A stretch of DNA of 64,000 nucleotides, taken from NCBI RefSeq assembly GCF_027172205.1, contig NC_070611.1, positions 39,552,979-39,616,978 on the forward strand. Direction: 5' to 3'. The DNA is from Podarcis raffonei. Taxonomy: Eukaryota > Chordata > Lepidosauria > Squamata > Lacertidae. Positions 11,945-23,050 of this stretch are shown one piece after another. A program made the position numbers and the translations under genes. How positions within the stretch are numbered: the first letter of the stretch is position 1; every line of letters starts with the position of its first letter. Under the pieces are notes generated by a model. It saw only the letters and a program-made list of their open reading frames with translations, did not search any database and had not been told where the DNA came from.

Positions 11945-14140
11945 GGGGAGAAAAGACTCTGGACAGGCTGTATACAAATGTCAAACAGGCCTATAAGGCC
12001 GAACCATTGGCACATCTAGGCCAATCTGATCATGTGTCCCTGCTCCTGACTCCTGAATATATTCCATTGAGGAAACGGACTCCAGCTATAAAGAGGGATA
12101 TTATAATATGGCCAGCTGAAGCATCCCAACAACTACAAGACTGTTTTCATGACACCGATTGGGAGGTATTCGCCCAACAGGATGTAGAGACTCACATTGA
12201 GCAAGTGTTGGACTATATTAGGTTCTGCACTGACAATGTAACACAGAGGCGCCGGATAAAGATCTACCCAAACAGGAAGCCCTGGATGACAAGGGAGGTC
12301 CAGGGGTTGCTAAAGGCAAGAAATACTGCTTTCAGAAGTGAAAATAAGTCGCTGTACAGCTTAGCTAGAGCGGATCTAAAGAGAGGTATCATGTAGCAAA
12401 GGAGGCATATAGACAGCGGCTGGAGAATCATCTACAAAGTAACAACACCAGGCAGGTGGCAAGGTGTACAAGAATTAACAGGGTATAAATCCAAGAATTC
12501 CCTGGCAGACGAGGGAGGGGCATCCCTCGCAGAGGATTTGAATGCCTTTTTTGCCCATTTTGAAGTAACATCTGCAGCAACACCTGCTGAGGTTTTACCA
12601 CCACCACCACCACTCCCTGTGAAGGCTTTGCCATCATCACCACCATCACCATCATCAGTACAAAGGAATGTAGTAGTCTCTGTGGAAAAAGAAGAGATGA
12701 GGAAGGTGTTGAAGGGACTTAACCCAAGGAAGGCCACAGGGCCAGATGGGGTAGCTGGAAGGGTATTGAGAGACTGTGCAGATCAACTAGCAGGAGTTTT
12801 CACTGGGATTTTAAATCGATCCCTAGCCCAGGCTATTGTTCCATCCTGCCTAAAGTCCTCTATTATCGTTCCAATAGCAAAAAAATCTAACCCGGAAGAT
12901 CTGAATTACTTTCGTCCAGTAGCACTCACACCTATAATCATGAAGTGCTTTGAAAAGCTGGTACGAAACTATGTCATTGCCTACCTACCAGAGGGACTGG
13001 ACACATTCCAATTTGCTTATAAAACAAAAAGATCGACAGAGGACGCTGTGGCGATTGCCCTCCATGCCGTCCTTGCACATTTGGAGCAGCGGGGGCGTTA
13101 TGCCAGACTGCTTTTTTTAGATTTCAGCTCGGCATTTAATACCATTCTACCACAACGTCTGATGTCTAAACTGGAAGATCTGGGGCTTCCGTTATCACTT
13201 TGTGGGTGGATATTGGACTTTTTGTCAGACCGCCCCCAGAGGGTTCAGTTGGGCCCTTATACCTCTAATATGCTTAAGACTAACATAGGAACACCACAGG
13301 GATGCGTACTCAGTCCGCTCCTTTATATTCTCTACACGTACGATTGTGTCGCTGCTCACCCTAGTAATAGGGTTGTCAAATTTGCAGATGACACAACCGT
13401 GATTGGGCTCATCCCTGAAAGGGAGGGTGAAACGGATTATAGAGATGAGGTGGAGCGGCTGACAGAGTGGTGCAGAGCTAACAACTTGCTCATAAATACA
13501 AGGAAGACAAAGGAGCTTGTGGTGGACTTCAGGAGACAGAAGAGCAATGTCCAGCCACTTTTGATTGATGGGGTCTGTGTGGAGAGGGTAACAACGTTCA
13601 GATTTTTGGGCATTGAATTACAAGAGGATCTGTCCTGGAGTGTCAACACAAGGGGGCTTGTGAAGAAGGCGCAGCAGAGACTGTACTTTTTGAGAATTCT
13701 AAGGAAAAACCATCTCCCACAGAAACTGCTGCTTGCCTTCTATCACTGTGCCATTGAGAGCGTGCTCACTTATGGCTTATGTGTGTGGTACGGAAGCTGT
13801 ACTACCCAGGACAGGATGGGGTTGTGCAGAGTTGTTAAGGCAGCAGAGAGCATTGTTGGCTGCCCACTCTCCACCTTAGAGCAGATTTATGCCACAAGGT
13901 GCCATAGGAAGGCACTGGACATAGTAAAAGATCCATCACATCCTGGTCACTGTCTCTTCGAGCTCCTGCCGTTGGGACGGAGATACAGGACGATGAAGAC
14001 AAGAACGAGCCATCTTAAGAACAGCTTCTTCTCCAGAGCGATCTAGGCCCTGAATGGGAAGCCTGGACTTTGAAAGTCATCTAATCTTCCTTGCTGTACT
14101 ATACTGTATTGTTGAATTAGTGTTTTTATGGGACCAGGTA
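11945..14140 (+). mobile_element. Jockey-superfamily LINE (Rex1/CR1/L2 group), 5'-truncated, RT largely open
   Basis: Starts within the endonuclease end (LGQSDHVSLLLTPEYIPL), then a linker (KIYPNRKPWMTREVQGLL) and reverse transcriptase: PRKATGPDGVAGRVLRDCAD, LNYFRPVALTPIIMKCFEKL, LFLDFSSAFNTI, GTPQGCVLSPLLY and the catalytic FADDT. The C terminus has VVKAAESIVGCPLSTLEQIY and LLPLGRRYR. From 12397 to 14046 one frame is open. An in-frame TAG at 12394-12396 and two compensating shifts around 12390-12450 break the 5' part. A codon run of Pro (about 12595-12655) is microsatellite-like. The exact clade is uncertain: the motifs resemble fish Rex1-like elements more than the L2 copies in this window. 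Confidence 0.88.
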
Positions 14141-16582
14141 GTCCAACAACATCCAGAGGACCACAGGTTCCTCTTCTCTGTAGAGCAGTACAATGCCAAA
14201 TGCTAAGCTTTGTGAGATACAGCATATTTACAGAAGTAAAATAGAATGGTCTTAATCCTCAGGCTGTGTACACATTACCAGCTTACAATACAGCTAGGTC
14301 ATTCTTTGGATCAATATGGATTAAAGTTGGCTTGGGGTGAACTGCATCAAAATGCAGTATTTCGCAATAAAAATGGTCACATGGCTAATGTTGCGCATCC
14401 ACCACTTTCCAAACCAGGGGTGGGATGCAGAGGAAATAGGGGTGTGTATGCACAGCAGACGTAAGAGAGAAAATGCTTTCTTTCCAAAGCATCTGCATAT
14501 CTTACTGTCTTCTCGCTATGCATCTAAAAAGGAAAACAAATGAACTGCACTTCGGCTTCATCTGAAGGTACCATTCATTTTTATAATGGTTTCAGAGCCT
14601 GGAAAAAACCCATTAACTTAATTGTAACTTGTTCCGCCCCCTTACTTTTTCTTGTAGCAATAAGAGGACATGTGAGAAAGTTTTTTTAAGTGTCTCATTT
14701 AAGCACTCATATCAGATCTGAGGCTGCAGCCTTGTTTTCAGTTCTGAGAACATAAGTCCCTGGAAACCCATTATTACGTAATCTAGGTATAAGGTACCCC
14801 AACCAATCATACCGCTATATTGCCCTGGGGAAATGATGTATTTCCGTGAAGCTGAGCCATGGAACACTTTCTGGGGTCATTTGTGTCCTCAGAAATATTG
14901 GAGGAATCTCAAACAGTGTGTACCTTTGCCTCCATCATTGCTCAGAGCCGAGTATTAAGAATGGCGTTGCCCACTGTGTGAAATGTTCTCCTTCCACTTA
15001 CTAGATCTTCAGTTTCTAGTATTTTCTGTTATTTTCTTGAGCTTATAAACATTGCATGTTTTGGGGTATATGGGGTGCTAGGGGAGGGGTAGTACCTCTG
15101 ATGGGGGACACATCATGCATCTTCTGGGGTAGTTTGTTCCCCTTTGATCCCCACCCTGCACTCAGCTCTCACCTGTGGGGCCTAGAAACTGTCAGCATGT
15201 GACAGTAGCCACAGCCTGTGAAAACAGCATCAACTGGCTGCCTCAGCAGGTGAGGGTAGCCGATGGGTCTCAAATCCTCAGTGAGCTTGGAACTTGCCCT
15301 GCATTTGAAGACAGGCTCTGGCAAATTGAGCAGACGAGACTATTAGTGGGTCCAACGGTCAAGAAGGTGGTTTGTACAGAGAAATGAGGGGCAGGTGGGG
15401 ATTGTCAACCTGGAAAGACAGCCCATCTAGGAGAAGGAAAACTCTGATCCTAAACCTCTGCTGCCTTGCAGGATATCTTCGGGAGAAGAAAAAGCTAAGG
15501 AGTAAACCCGACACAAATCCAGAGTCCCTAAGACGGTTGGATGGTGCCTTGTACACCAACTTCCAGCAACTCTTGCAGTCAGGCTGGTGCCAAATGTATT
15601 GCTCTGCTTTCCTTTGGACCACATCAGAGAGGCTGAGGAGGGGTCTTGTCATCTGGGCAGCCCAGGACCTCCATACACATTGCCCAGGCTTGTGCCCCAG
15701 GAAGGTCACTTTGGTACTGCTAATGCAGTGGTTTGACTTCACCCCCAGAGGCACACTCCATTGTCTCTCAAGACAGACGGATGCCAGCAACATTTAATGT
15801 TCTACAAATCTGATGCACCACTTTGGGGTTTTCCTAAATATTAAGCAGCTTATAAATATTTGTAAATAAAGAATGAATGATAAAGAAGCATTTGCCTCAA
15901 GGCAACCTTCCAGGAGCTGCATGCCCACAGTGGGCAGAGTCAGAGGCAAGGGTGGGCAGAACACATAGTGTACATTTCAGCTCCACATGCCCTCTCTATC
16001 CTCCATCCAAACAAGGAACAGACTTTATCAGACAAATTCTAGCCAGGCAAAAACACTTGGGGTGGGACGCAAAGCCAGTGAGGGCTGTGGCCTGGGAAGA
16101 GATCCAAGGGAGATGGAGGGCCATTTTTCTCTCCCACGTCTGAGGTTTCCTGTCTCTGAGCTAGACAGACTGTGGTTTGATTCTGTATAAGAAAACTCCC
16201 TACATCGCACCAAAGTACTGTATTCCCCTTCCGAACACCCTGTTACTACACTGCTTAGCATTTGGGAAGCCATGAAAGGCACTAGAGAAGGAGAATCTCA
16301 GGTTTCACGTCTCCTTCTGTTTCCATGGACACCGTTTTCTAATTCTGTGGTGGATGCGTTTAAATCTCCCAACCTTGTTAATTCTGCTCTAGGAGCTTCT
16401 TTGCTTAATATTTTGCGCAAATGCCCTGAAATAGTTTGGCATCAGCAAAGAAAGTAAACAAAAATAGAAGATAAAGCACTTCTTCCAAATATGTTCAAGT
16501 GGGCAAGGTGGTGAAGATGAATGGGAGACACAGAAATCCTTAATCATCCTCGTGACTCTCACAGAAGTGGTCCAGGCTAGAA
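14141..16582. other. intergenic, nothing recognised
   Basis: 2.4 kb of unique, moderately AT-rich DNA. Overlapping 140-codon frames at 15359-15797 on both strands show no domain. Confidence 0.5.
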
Positions 16583-16725
16583 CAGTCTGGATAGCTCAGT
16601 TGATTAGAGCGTGGTGCTGATAATGCCAAGGTTGCAGGTTCAATCCTTGTATGGGACAGCTGCATATTCCTACATTGCAGGGGTTTGACCAGATGATGCT
16701 CAGGGTCCCTTCCAACTTTACAACT
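16583..16725 (+). mobile_element. tRNA-Ile-derived SINE with CR1-like tail
   Basis: The head reads TAGCTCAGTTGATTAGAGCG, TGGTGCTGATAATGCCAAGG, then a GGTTCAATCC B box: tRNA-Ile with anticodon GAU. The tail (GATGCTCAGGGTCCCTTCCA) matches that of the tRNA-Lys SINE at 7735. Confidence 0.88.
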
Positions 16726-16726
16726 C

Positions 16727-16768
<42 letters not shown>
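16726..16768. repeat. (AAT)n microsatellite (L2 tail)
   Basis: About 14 units, corresponding to the 3' tail of the adjoining minus-strand L2. Confidence 0.95.
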
Positions 16769-17628
16769 TTATTTGTACCCCGCCCATCTGGCTGGGTTTC
16801 CCCAGCCACTCTGGGTGGCTTCCACAAAGACCAAAAATACACTAAGATGTCACACATTAAAAACTTCCCTGAACAGGGCTGCCTTCAGATGTCTTCTGAA
16901 TGTCAGGTAGTTGTTTATTTCTTTGACATCTGGTGGAAGAGCATTCCACAGGACAGGCGCCACTACCAAGAAGGCCCTCTGCCTGGTTCCCTGTAGCTTT
17001 GCTACTCGCAATGAGGGAACCGCCAGAAGGCCCTCGGCACTGGACCTCAGCGTCTGGGCAGAACGATGGGGGTGGAGACGCTCCTTCAGGTATAATGGGC
17101 TGAGGCCGTTTAGGGCTTTAAAGGTCAACAGCAACACTTTGAATTGTGCTCGGAAACATACTGGGAACCAATGTAGGTCTTTCAAGACCGGTGTTATGTG
17201 GTCTTGGCGGCCGCCCCCAGTCACCAGTCTAGCTGCCGCATTCTGGACTAGTTGTAGTTTCTGGGTCACCTTCAAAGGTAGCCCCATGTAGAGCGCATTG
17301 CAGTAGTCCAAGCGGGAGATAACTAGAGCATGCACCACTCTGGCGAGACAGTCCGCAGGCAGGTAGGGTCTCAGCCTGCGTACCAGGTGGAGCTAGTAGA
17401 CAGCTGCCCTGGATACAGAATTGACCTGCACCTCCATGGACAGCTGTGAGTCCAAAATGACTCCCAGGCTGCACACCTGGCCCTTCAGGGGCACCGTTAC
17501 CCCATTCAGGATCAGGGAGTCCTCCACACCTGCCCGCCTCCTGTCCCCCAAAAACAGTACTTCTGTCTTGTCAGGATTCAACCTCAGTCCATTAGCCGCC
17601 ATCCATCCTCCAACCGCCTCCAGGCACT
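16769..17628 (-). mobile_element. L2-type LINE, 3' end with polymerase C terminus
   Basis: The longest L2 piece here. The minus-strand translation reads MAANGLRLNPDKTEVLFLGD, then VCSLGVILDSQLSM, SRLDYCNALYMGLPLK, LVQNAAARLV and FRRHLKAALFREVF. The frame is open over about 250 codons except for one in-frame TAG near 17396. The 3' UTR carries the CCAGCCAGATGGGCGGGGTA motif. Confidence 0.93.
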
Positions 17629-18080
17629 ATGATCTAGGGCACCAGAATCTCTTCAAACAATACAAATGCCATGAGTCTTTTGACTGCTTTACAAAAGTTG
17701 GTTGTCATCCAAATCACGTCCCTTCACCTTGCAGTGGTGCAGGTCCATCCCTGGCTTTGAGCTCTATTCTTCCCATTTCCTGTCTTCTCCCTTCTGGACA
17801 CAAGGTAACTCCACCAGGTAACTAGCATTGGTTGTCACTTTAGTTTGATCAAACAAATTTTGCCATGAAGGTTTTCCACTGCTCTCACAAAAAGGCAAAT
17901 AGCACAAGCTGGGAGGCCTGGAAATTATTGGTCGGGGTAAATTTAACCACTTCTGTGATCCTACGAACACAAAAAGCCCTGCTTCACTATGCCAGAGACC
18001 CATCTAATCCAGAATCCTCTTCTCAGAGTGGCTAACCAGATGCCTGTGAGAAGCCTGCAAGCAAGGGGGCCAACTTGAAT
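17629..18080. other. intergenic, nothing recognised
   Basis: Unique DNA between the L2 copy and a mariner MITE. Confidence 0.5.
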
Positions 18081-18082
18081 TA

Positions 18083-18440
18083 CCGTGTTTTTCACTCCAT
18101 AGGATGCACCCAACCATAAGATGCACCTAGTTTTAGAGGGGGAGAACAAGGGGGAAAATTATCTCCCTTTCTGTGCAGCGCTCCTTCAGCAAAGTGGCAG
18201 GAGAAACAGAGTCCCTTCCATTTCTCCTCCTGCTTCGCTGAAGAGGCACTGTGCTCCGGAGGCTTCGGGCGGCTATCCCTGAAGCCTGGAGAGCGAGAGG
18301 GGTCAGTCCCCTCTCACTCTCCAGGCTTCACGTTGCTTTTGCTGAAGCCATGGAGCCTGCATTCGCTCCATAAGACACACACACATTTCCCCTTAATTTT
18401 TGGAGGGGGGGAAATGCATCTTATAGAGCAAAAAATATGG
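18083..18440. mobile_element. Tc1/mariner MITE, 358 bp
   Basis: Flanked by TA at 18081-18082 and 18441-18442. Inverted termini CCGTGTTTTTCACTCCATA and TATAGAGCAAAAAATATGG. Internal GC-rich segments form a smaller inverted pair (CTCTCCAGGCTTC / GAAGCCTGGAGAG). Confidence 0.9.
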
Positions 18441-18442
18441 TA

Positions 18443-19277
18443 AATATTGGGTGCAGGTAAGCCCCATGCTGCATAATCGATCAGAAGACCTGGCACATGC
18501 AAACCCTTTGAATGGCAATGCCCATCAACCGGGGAGGGCAGCCCCCTCAAATATTTTATTGGGGGGAGCAGGGCGGCGAAAGGACCTTGGCCCCTGGGAG
18601 TTGGCTCCTATGCCTGCAAGTAGCCCCTGAGAGTCTCTGCCCTCTCGCCTCTTGCGATTCCAGGCAACGGGCGTTCAAAGGCACCCTGTCTCCAACAGTG
18701 GAGAAAGAACAGAAACCGTCATAGCTAGTTGCCATGGTGAAAAGCTCTCTTCTGAAGCTAGTCTTTGCTGGGGGAGGGAGTGCTTGGATGTCAATGAGGG
18801 ATTTCCTCTGAATGCAGAGCTACAGGGGATTTTCCCTCAGGGCTTCAGCAAGGGAGGAAAGGGCCAAATTTCCCTTCCATACCTGCTGCACTCCTAATAA
18901 GTACTAACTCTTGATGCTGCCTGTGTTTGGGGATGGTAGCCCGAGAGGAACTCTGCACTTTAGAGGCATTAATCCACAAACATAGTTTGGCCATTAAGTT
19001 CTTCATGGCAGAGCTCCTCTTCCCCGCTTTCCCCAGAACCTCAGCCAAGGATTAGTTCCTTGGCTCACCAGAGCATTTCCTTTTGCCCAGAGGCTTCCTG
19101 TCTGGCATCACAATCTGCCTTCCATATCCCAGGGCTGGAGGCTCCTCGGCTGGTTCTCGCTCTCTGCCAACTGGCTGCCTGTGTTTGCTTTCCTTCCTCT
19201 CCTGTCTTCCTTGCCTCGTAGCTTCCCCTGGGTTCCTTTCAAAGCCCCATCTGCTAGAGCTGTGGCGTGAGTCATCA
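18443..19277. other. intergenic
   Basis: No gene. A CCCCCTCAAATATTTTATTG string near 18540 looks repeat-derived but was not assigned. Confidence 0.5.
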
Positions 19278-19468
19278 GGACAGAGGAAGCTCCTTATATA
19301 CTGTCAGATGCATTGCTCCGTCTAACTCTGCACCCTCGACATGGACTGGCAGCGGCTCCAGGATTTCAGATTGAAGCCTTCCTCAGCTCTGCCAGGAGAC
19401 ACCGGGGATTGAACCTGAGACTTTCTGTATGCAAGCCCACTGTTCTGCTGCAGAGCCACAGCCCTTTC
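19278..19468 (-). mobile_element. tRNA-derived SINE, diverged
   Basis: Same family as 4506: CATGGACTGGCAGCGGCTCC block, then GGGGATTGAACCTGAGACTT and a tRNA-like head at the right end. Confidence 0.7.
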
Positions 19469-20289
19469 TCAAAGACATCTGCTTCCACAAATAGCCTTGG
19501 ACTGTTGCCTCACAGCTCATGCTTTGAACAGTCCTTGCATTTGCCCAGTTTGCTTTTATATCAGGGGAGCTGTGTTAGAAAGGAATTAAGCAGGCTCTGC
19601 AGTTGGAAAGCAAGGGCCTGGATTGGAATAGCGGCTGGGGAAAGGTGTGCTGGCCCCTCCTCCAATTCCATTTCTTCCACTCTTCCATTTACTAGTTTAA
19701 ACTAGTTTATTCTCTTATTTATTTGCCCTGATTAAGGGTAGGGTGGGAATACAGGCCCCTTCACACACACACCTACACACCCCTTCAAACAAGATAAACA
19801 GAGACAGGGGCAACACTCGGAGATCCGCCATCACTGATCCACGTTTGGCCCTCACTCTCTATCTGAAAGCCAGCCAGGAGCATTTGGGGCATGTTAGAAT
19901 GAATGGCCTTTGTCAGAATTAAACTTTCCACTCACCTTGCCAGAATTCCATGCCCACAGGAACAAGCGGGCCTGACACACTTGGTTAGATCTACTGTCCT
20001 GCAATGGTTTGTTTTGTACGCATTCGTATCTGATCAGGAGAAAACTGTCCACAGCAGATACAGTGTTTGTTTTCTGCATCGCATCGTTTATATGCAGATG
20101 GCACATTCGAAGCATCAGAGACCTCCTGCAATTTCAAAAGACCATAAACACCATTTGCAAAGAGAAGTGTTCTCTGTTAAATTCCTCTATCTCTGGCAGA
20201 AGGTGGCAAAGCCCTTCTGTTTTCTTAGACAACCTTTCTTTTACTGCTCCTGTCCCTAGAAAAAAAAGGGGGAAAAGTTTAAGGAAAGT
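19469..20289. other. intergenic, nothing recognised
   Basis: Unique DNA. The 118-codon frame at 19903-20259 has no domain. Confidence 0.5.
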
Positions 20290-20430
20290 AAAAGGGATGT
20301 AGCCCAGCAGTAGAGCATCTGCAAAAGGTCCCAGGTTCTATCCCTACATCTTCAGGAAGGGCTGGGAATGTCTCCAGTTTGAAACCCTGCAGAAATGCTA
20401 CTAATCAGTGCAGACAACTGAGTGAGAGGA
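20290..20430 (+). mobile_element. tRNA-derived SINE, plus strand
   Basis: Head GTAGCCCAGCAGTAGAGCAT and B box AGGTTCTATCCC, then GGAAGGGCTGGGAATGTCTCC and AGTGCAGACAACTGAGT. Confidence 0.75.
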
Positions 20431-20569
20431 ACTCATTGTGCAGGGTAATGAAAGTTAGCCAGAAACTTAGTATTCCGTGGGCAGCCATGGAAGCACATCA
20501 CCACCCTGTAGGCCTGGAATGGTCAGCTGGAAGTCAGCATGAACAGAGCTTTGCTCCCAAGTAAAAATG

Positions 20570-20937
20570 GGTGAAAAGGTGAAGGACCCCTAAATGGTTA
20601 AGTCCAGTCAAAGGCGACTATGGGGTTGTGGCGCTTCAGGTCCAGGGAGCTGGTGTTTGTCCACAGACAGCTTTCCAGGTCATGTGGCCAGGATGACTAT
20701 GCCGCTTCTGGCTCAACAGTGCACTGTGATAGAAGCCAGAGAACATGGAAATGCCGTTTACCTTCCCGCCACAGCGGTACCTATTTATCTACTCACCCTG
20801 GTGTGCTTTCGAATTGCTAGGTTAGCAGAAGCTGGGACAGAGCAACAGGAGCTCACCACCATCGAGCAGATTCGAACTGCTGACCTTCTGATCGGCAGGC
20901 CCAAGAGGCTCAGTGCTTTAGACCACAGTGTGACCCA
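20570..20937 (-). mobile_element. Sauria-type SINE, copy 3 (variant subfamily)
   Basis: Same head and B box as the other copies, but with the variant GTTTGTCCACAGACAGCTTT block shared with the copy at 34124. This indicates a separate, older subfamily. Confidence 0.88.
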
Positions 20938-22541
20938 CAGCCCAAGCCTTTTGCTTGCTTCAGTCCCAAAATATTTGCTTTAGCATCTATAGTACTTTCT
21001 CTCTCTTGAGAGAGGGGGGGGGAGAGAGAGAGAGAGAAGAGCCCCCCCCCATATCATTAAACAGCTATATTTCCTAACAAGCTCTATGATAATATGCCAA
21101 AATCCTTGGGATTTCAAGCAGAAAAGCATCCTCTGAAGGCAAAGCTCGTCACCATGGTGTTCCACAAGCGGTAGGAAGTTCCAAGAGCAACCTTAGTTCA
21201 TTTCCCTCTGGTGACATCACCAGTAGTTTAGAGTGTATTTTGAAAAATGGGTTTTTTATGGTGCCCACAACAGTTTCTTAGACCTCCAGGTATACCCCTG
21301 GGCTCAAAAATGTTTGGGGGTCCTGCACTGCACACATGGCATGGGGATGCTGTATAAAAATTAAAATAAAGCCTTCCAGTCCAGAATGTCACATCTGGAA
21401 CTGCTTACCATGTGGCTCATTGTCATCATCTTGAGAACCTTCCAGGCTCCTGCCAGATGCTCCTAAAAGTCCCACTCAGTATGGAAGTGGGTCACGTAAA
21501 TTCACAACGTGGCAGCAGTCGCCCATGGGATGATGGAGATGATTTTGTCAACTTTGTAACACTGAAGTCTCTCAAAGCCACTTGCTTAATAGGTACCCGC
21601 CTCCTCAGCTGTGTCCCATGTAAATAAGCCAGGGGAGTCTAGAATATACGTCAATCAGTATCAGCTAGGTAAAAGCACACTAATTCGCCTCCATTACCAA
21701 ATTTGTTCATTAAAAAATGATGAAACAGCAAGCAGAGTCGTGACAGTTTGGCACAATGTGGGTGATCAGCCTTTAGCAGCCTCCAGCTACAAATAACACT
21801 GTTCAGGAGCTCTCTCCCTTAGATGGAGAGAAGAGAGACAATCACTTTTCTGACACCTTGGAATAAAATTAGATCCCAGGATTGCAGATAAAAATAGACT
21901 GAACAAATGCACAAGAATCTGGGAACTGAGTTACTGTCTCGTTAACGAAGGATATACACAGTCGTGCCTGACAAGCGTTGTGTTCAAAAGTTGAAGGCTC
22001 AGATTTTGGGGAAGTGAAGGTCACCGGGGGGGGGCAGGGAGCACCAAAAGCCCATCACTTCCTAATGCTTAGTAAGTGTTGTCAGAACTGATAGCACTAC
22101 CACAGTTCTGTGGGGCAGGTGCTGCATGCAGAATATCTGTACTGCATCCCACAGCCTTTTTGCAAGAAAACATGTTGTTCTTTTGCTAAATCAGGATAAG
22201 CAATTGTTTTAGACTGCAGTCCGAACCCCACTTACATGGGGGTAAGCCTCAATGAAATGGTTAGTATTGTGCTGTTAGTCAGTAAGAGGGTCACAACTTT
22301 GACTCCAAAGAAAGCAGGCTGTGGGGCTAAAAAGAAACATCATTTCAGACGGTGACATTCTACAGGGCAGAGAGGTGTTAATCTGGATATGGGATGACAC
22401 AGAGCCTGAGGAAACACGGTACTTTTTTTCAGAATGCATAAGGAGAGAAATGTTAAAAGCAATGTTTAAAACAGGTTCAACCAATCAAAGGGGTTTCTAA
22501 TAAAAGATATGCAATGGGACCAGCTTTCTCACTGCACTTTG
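20938..22541. other. intergenic
   Basis: A GA-rich run lies at 21000-21040. A degenerate foldback-type repeat (CACTTACATGGGGGTAAGCC) lies near 22205-22275. Otherwise unique. Confidence 0.5.
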
Positions 22542-23050
22542 CACCCTTCTTCTTCTTCTTTGGGAGTCACTCGGAGTCAAGTAAGATTGTCTTCCATGAA
22601 CACGGTCTTAACAGTGAGTCCATAAGTGACGGTCCATAAGTGAGTCCATAAGAGGCCGATTCTGGATCCACATGTCCTTCCACAGTGGGGACATAGGTTT
22701 CTAGGCAGGAGTTGATCATGATAAGGGTTTGAGGTTTCTGGGTGGGAATTGATCAGGGTGAGGGTTTGCCAAACATGCCTTCGTCTTAGCATGTTTATCC
22801 CTTTCATCCTGAGTTCAAGTGTCGTCAAAACCCATGACACCTTTAGTAAAGGCTCTTATCCAATTGGAGTGCTCGCAGGCCAGTGTTTCCCAGTTGTCGG
22901 TGTTTATACTACATTTTTTGAGATTTGCCTTGAGAGAGTCTTTGTACCCATTTCATACCTGGGTGGTACATCTGTCTTGCCATTTCCACACAATGCCTAC
23001 TGCCCTCCACAACACACCCTGGTTCCATCTCTGAGTGCTATTTCTGAGAG
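22542..23050 (-). mobile_element. non-LTR LINE 3' end with zinc-knuckle motif (RTE-like?)
   Basis: The minus-strand translation holds LKANLKKCSINTDNWETLA, then WIRAFTKGVMGFDDT and, in another frame, NLCPHCGRTCGSRIGLLWTH. The CPxCGRxCxSRIGL motif is found at the C terminus of several non-LTR polymerases. Frames are broken by shifts and stops. It is distinct from the BovB copies. Confidence 0.6.

Noticed and set aside
15359-15797. Overlapping 140-codon frames on both strands
   Set aside because: Mirror-image frames without domains; neither shows gene structure.
16591-16660. tRNA-Ile gene
   Set aside because: It is the head of a SINE with CR1-like tail, with mutated stem positions; not an independent tRNA gene.
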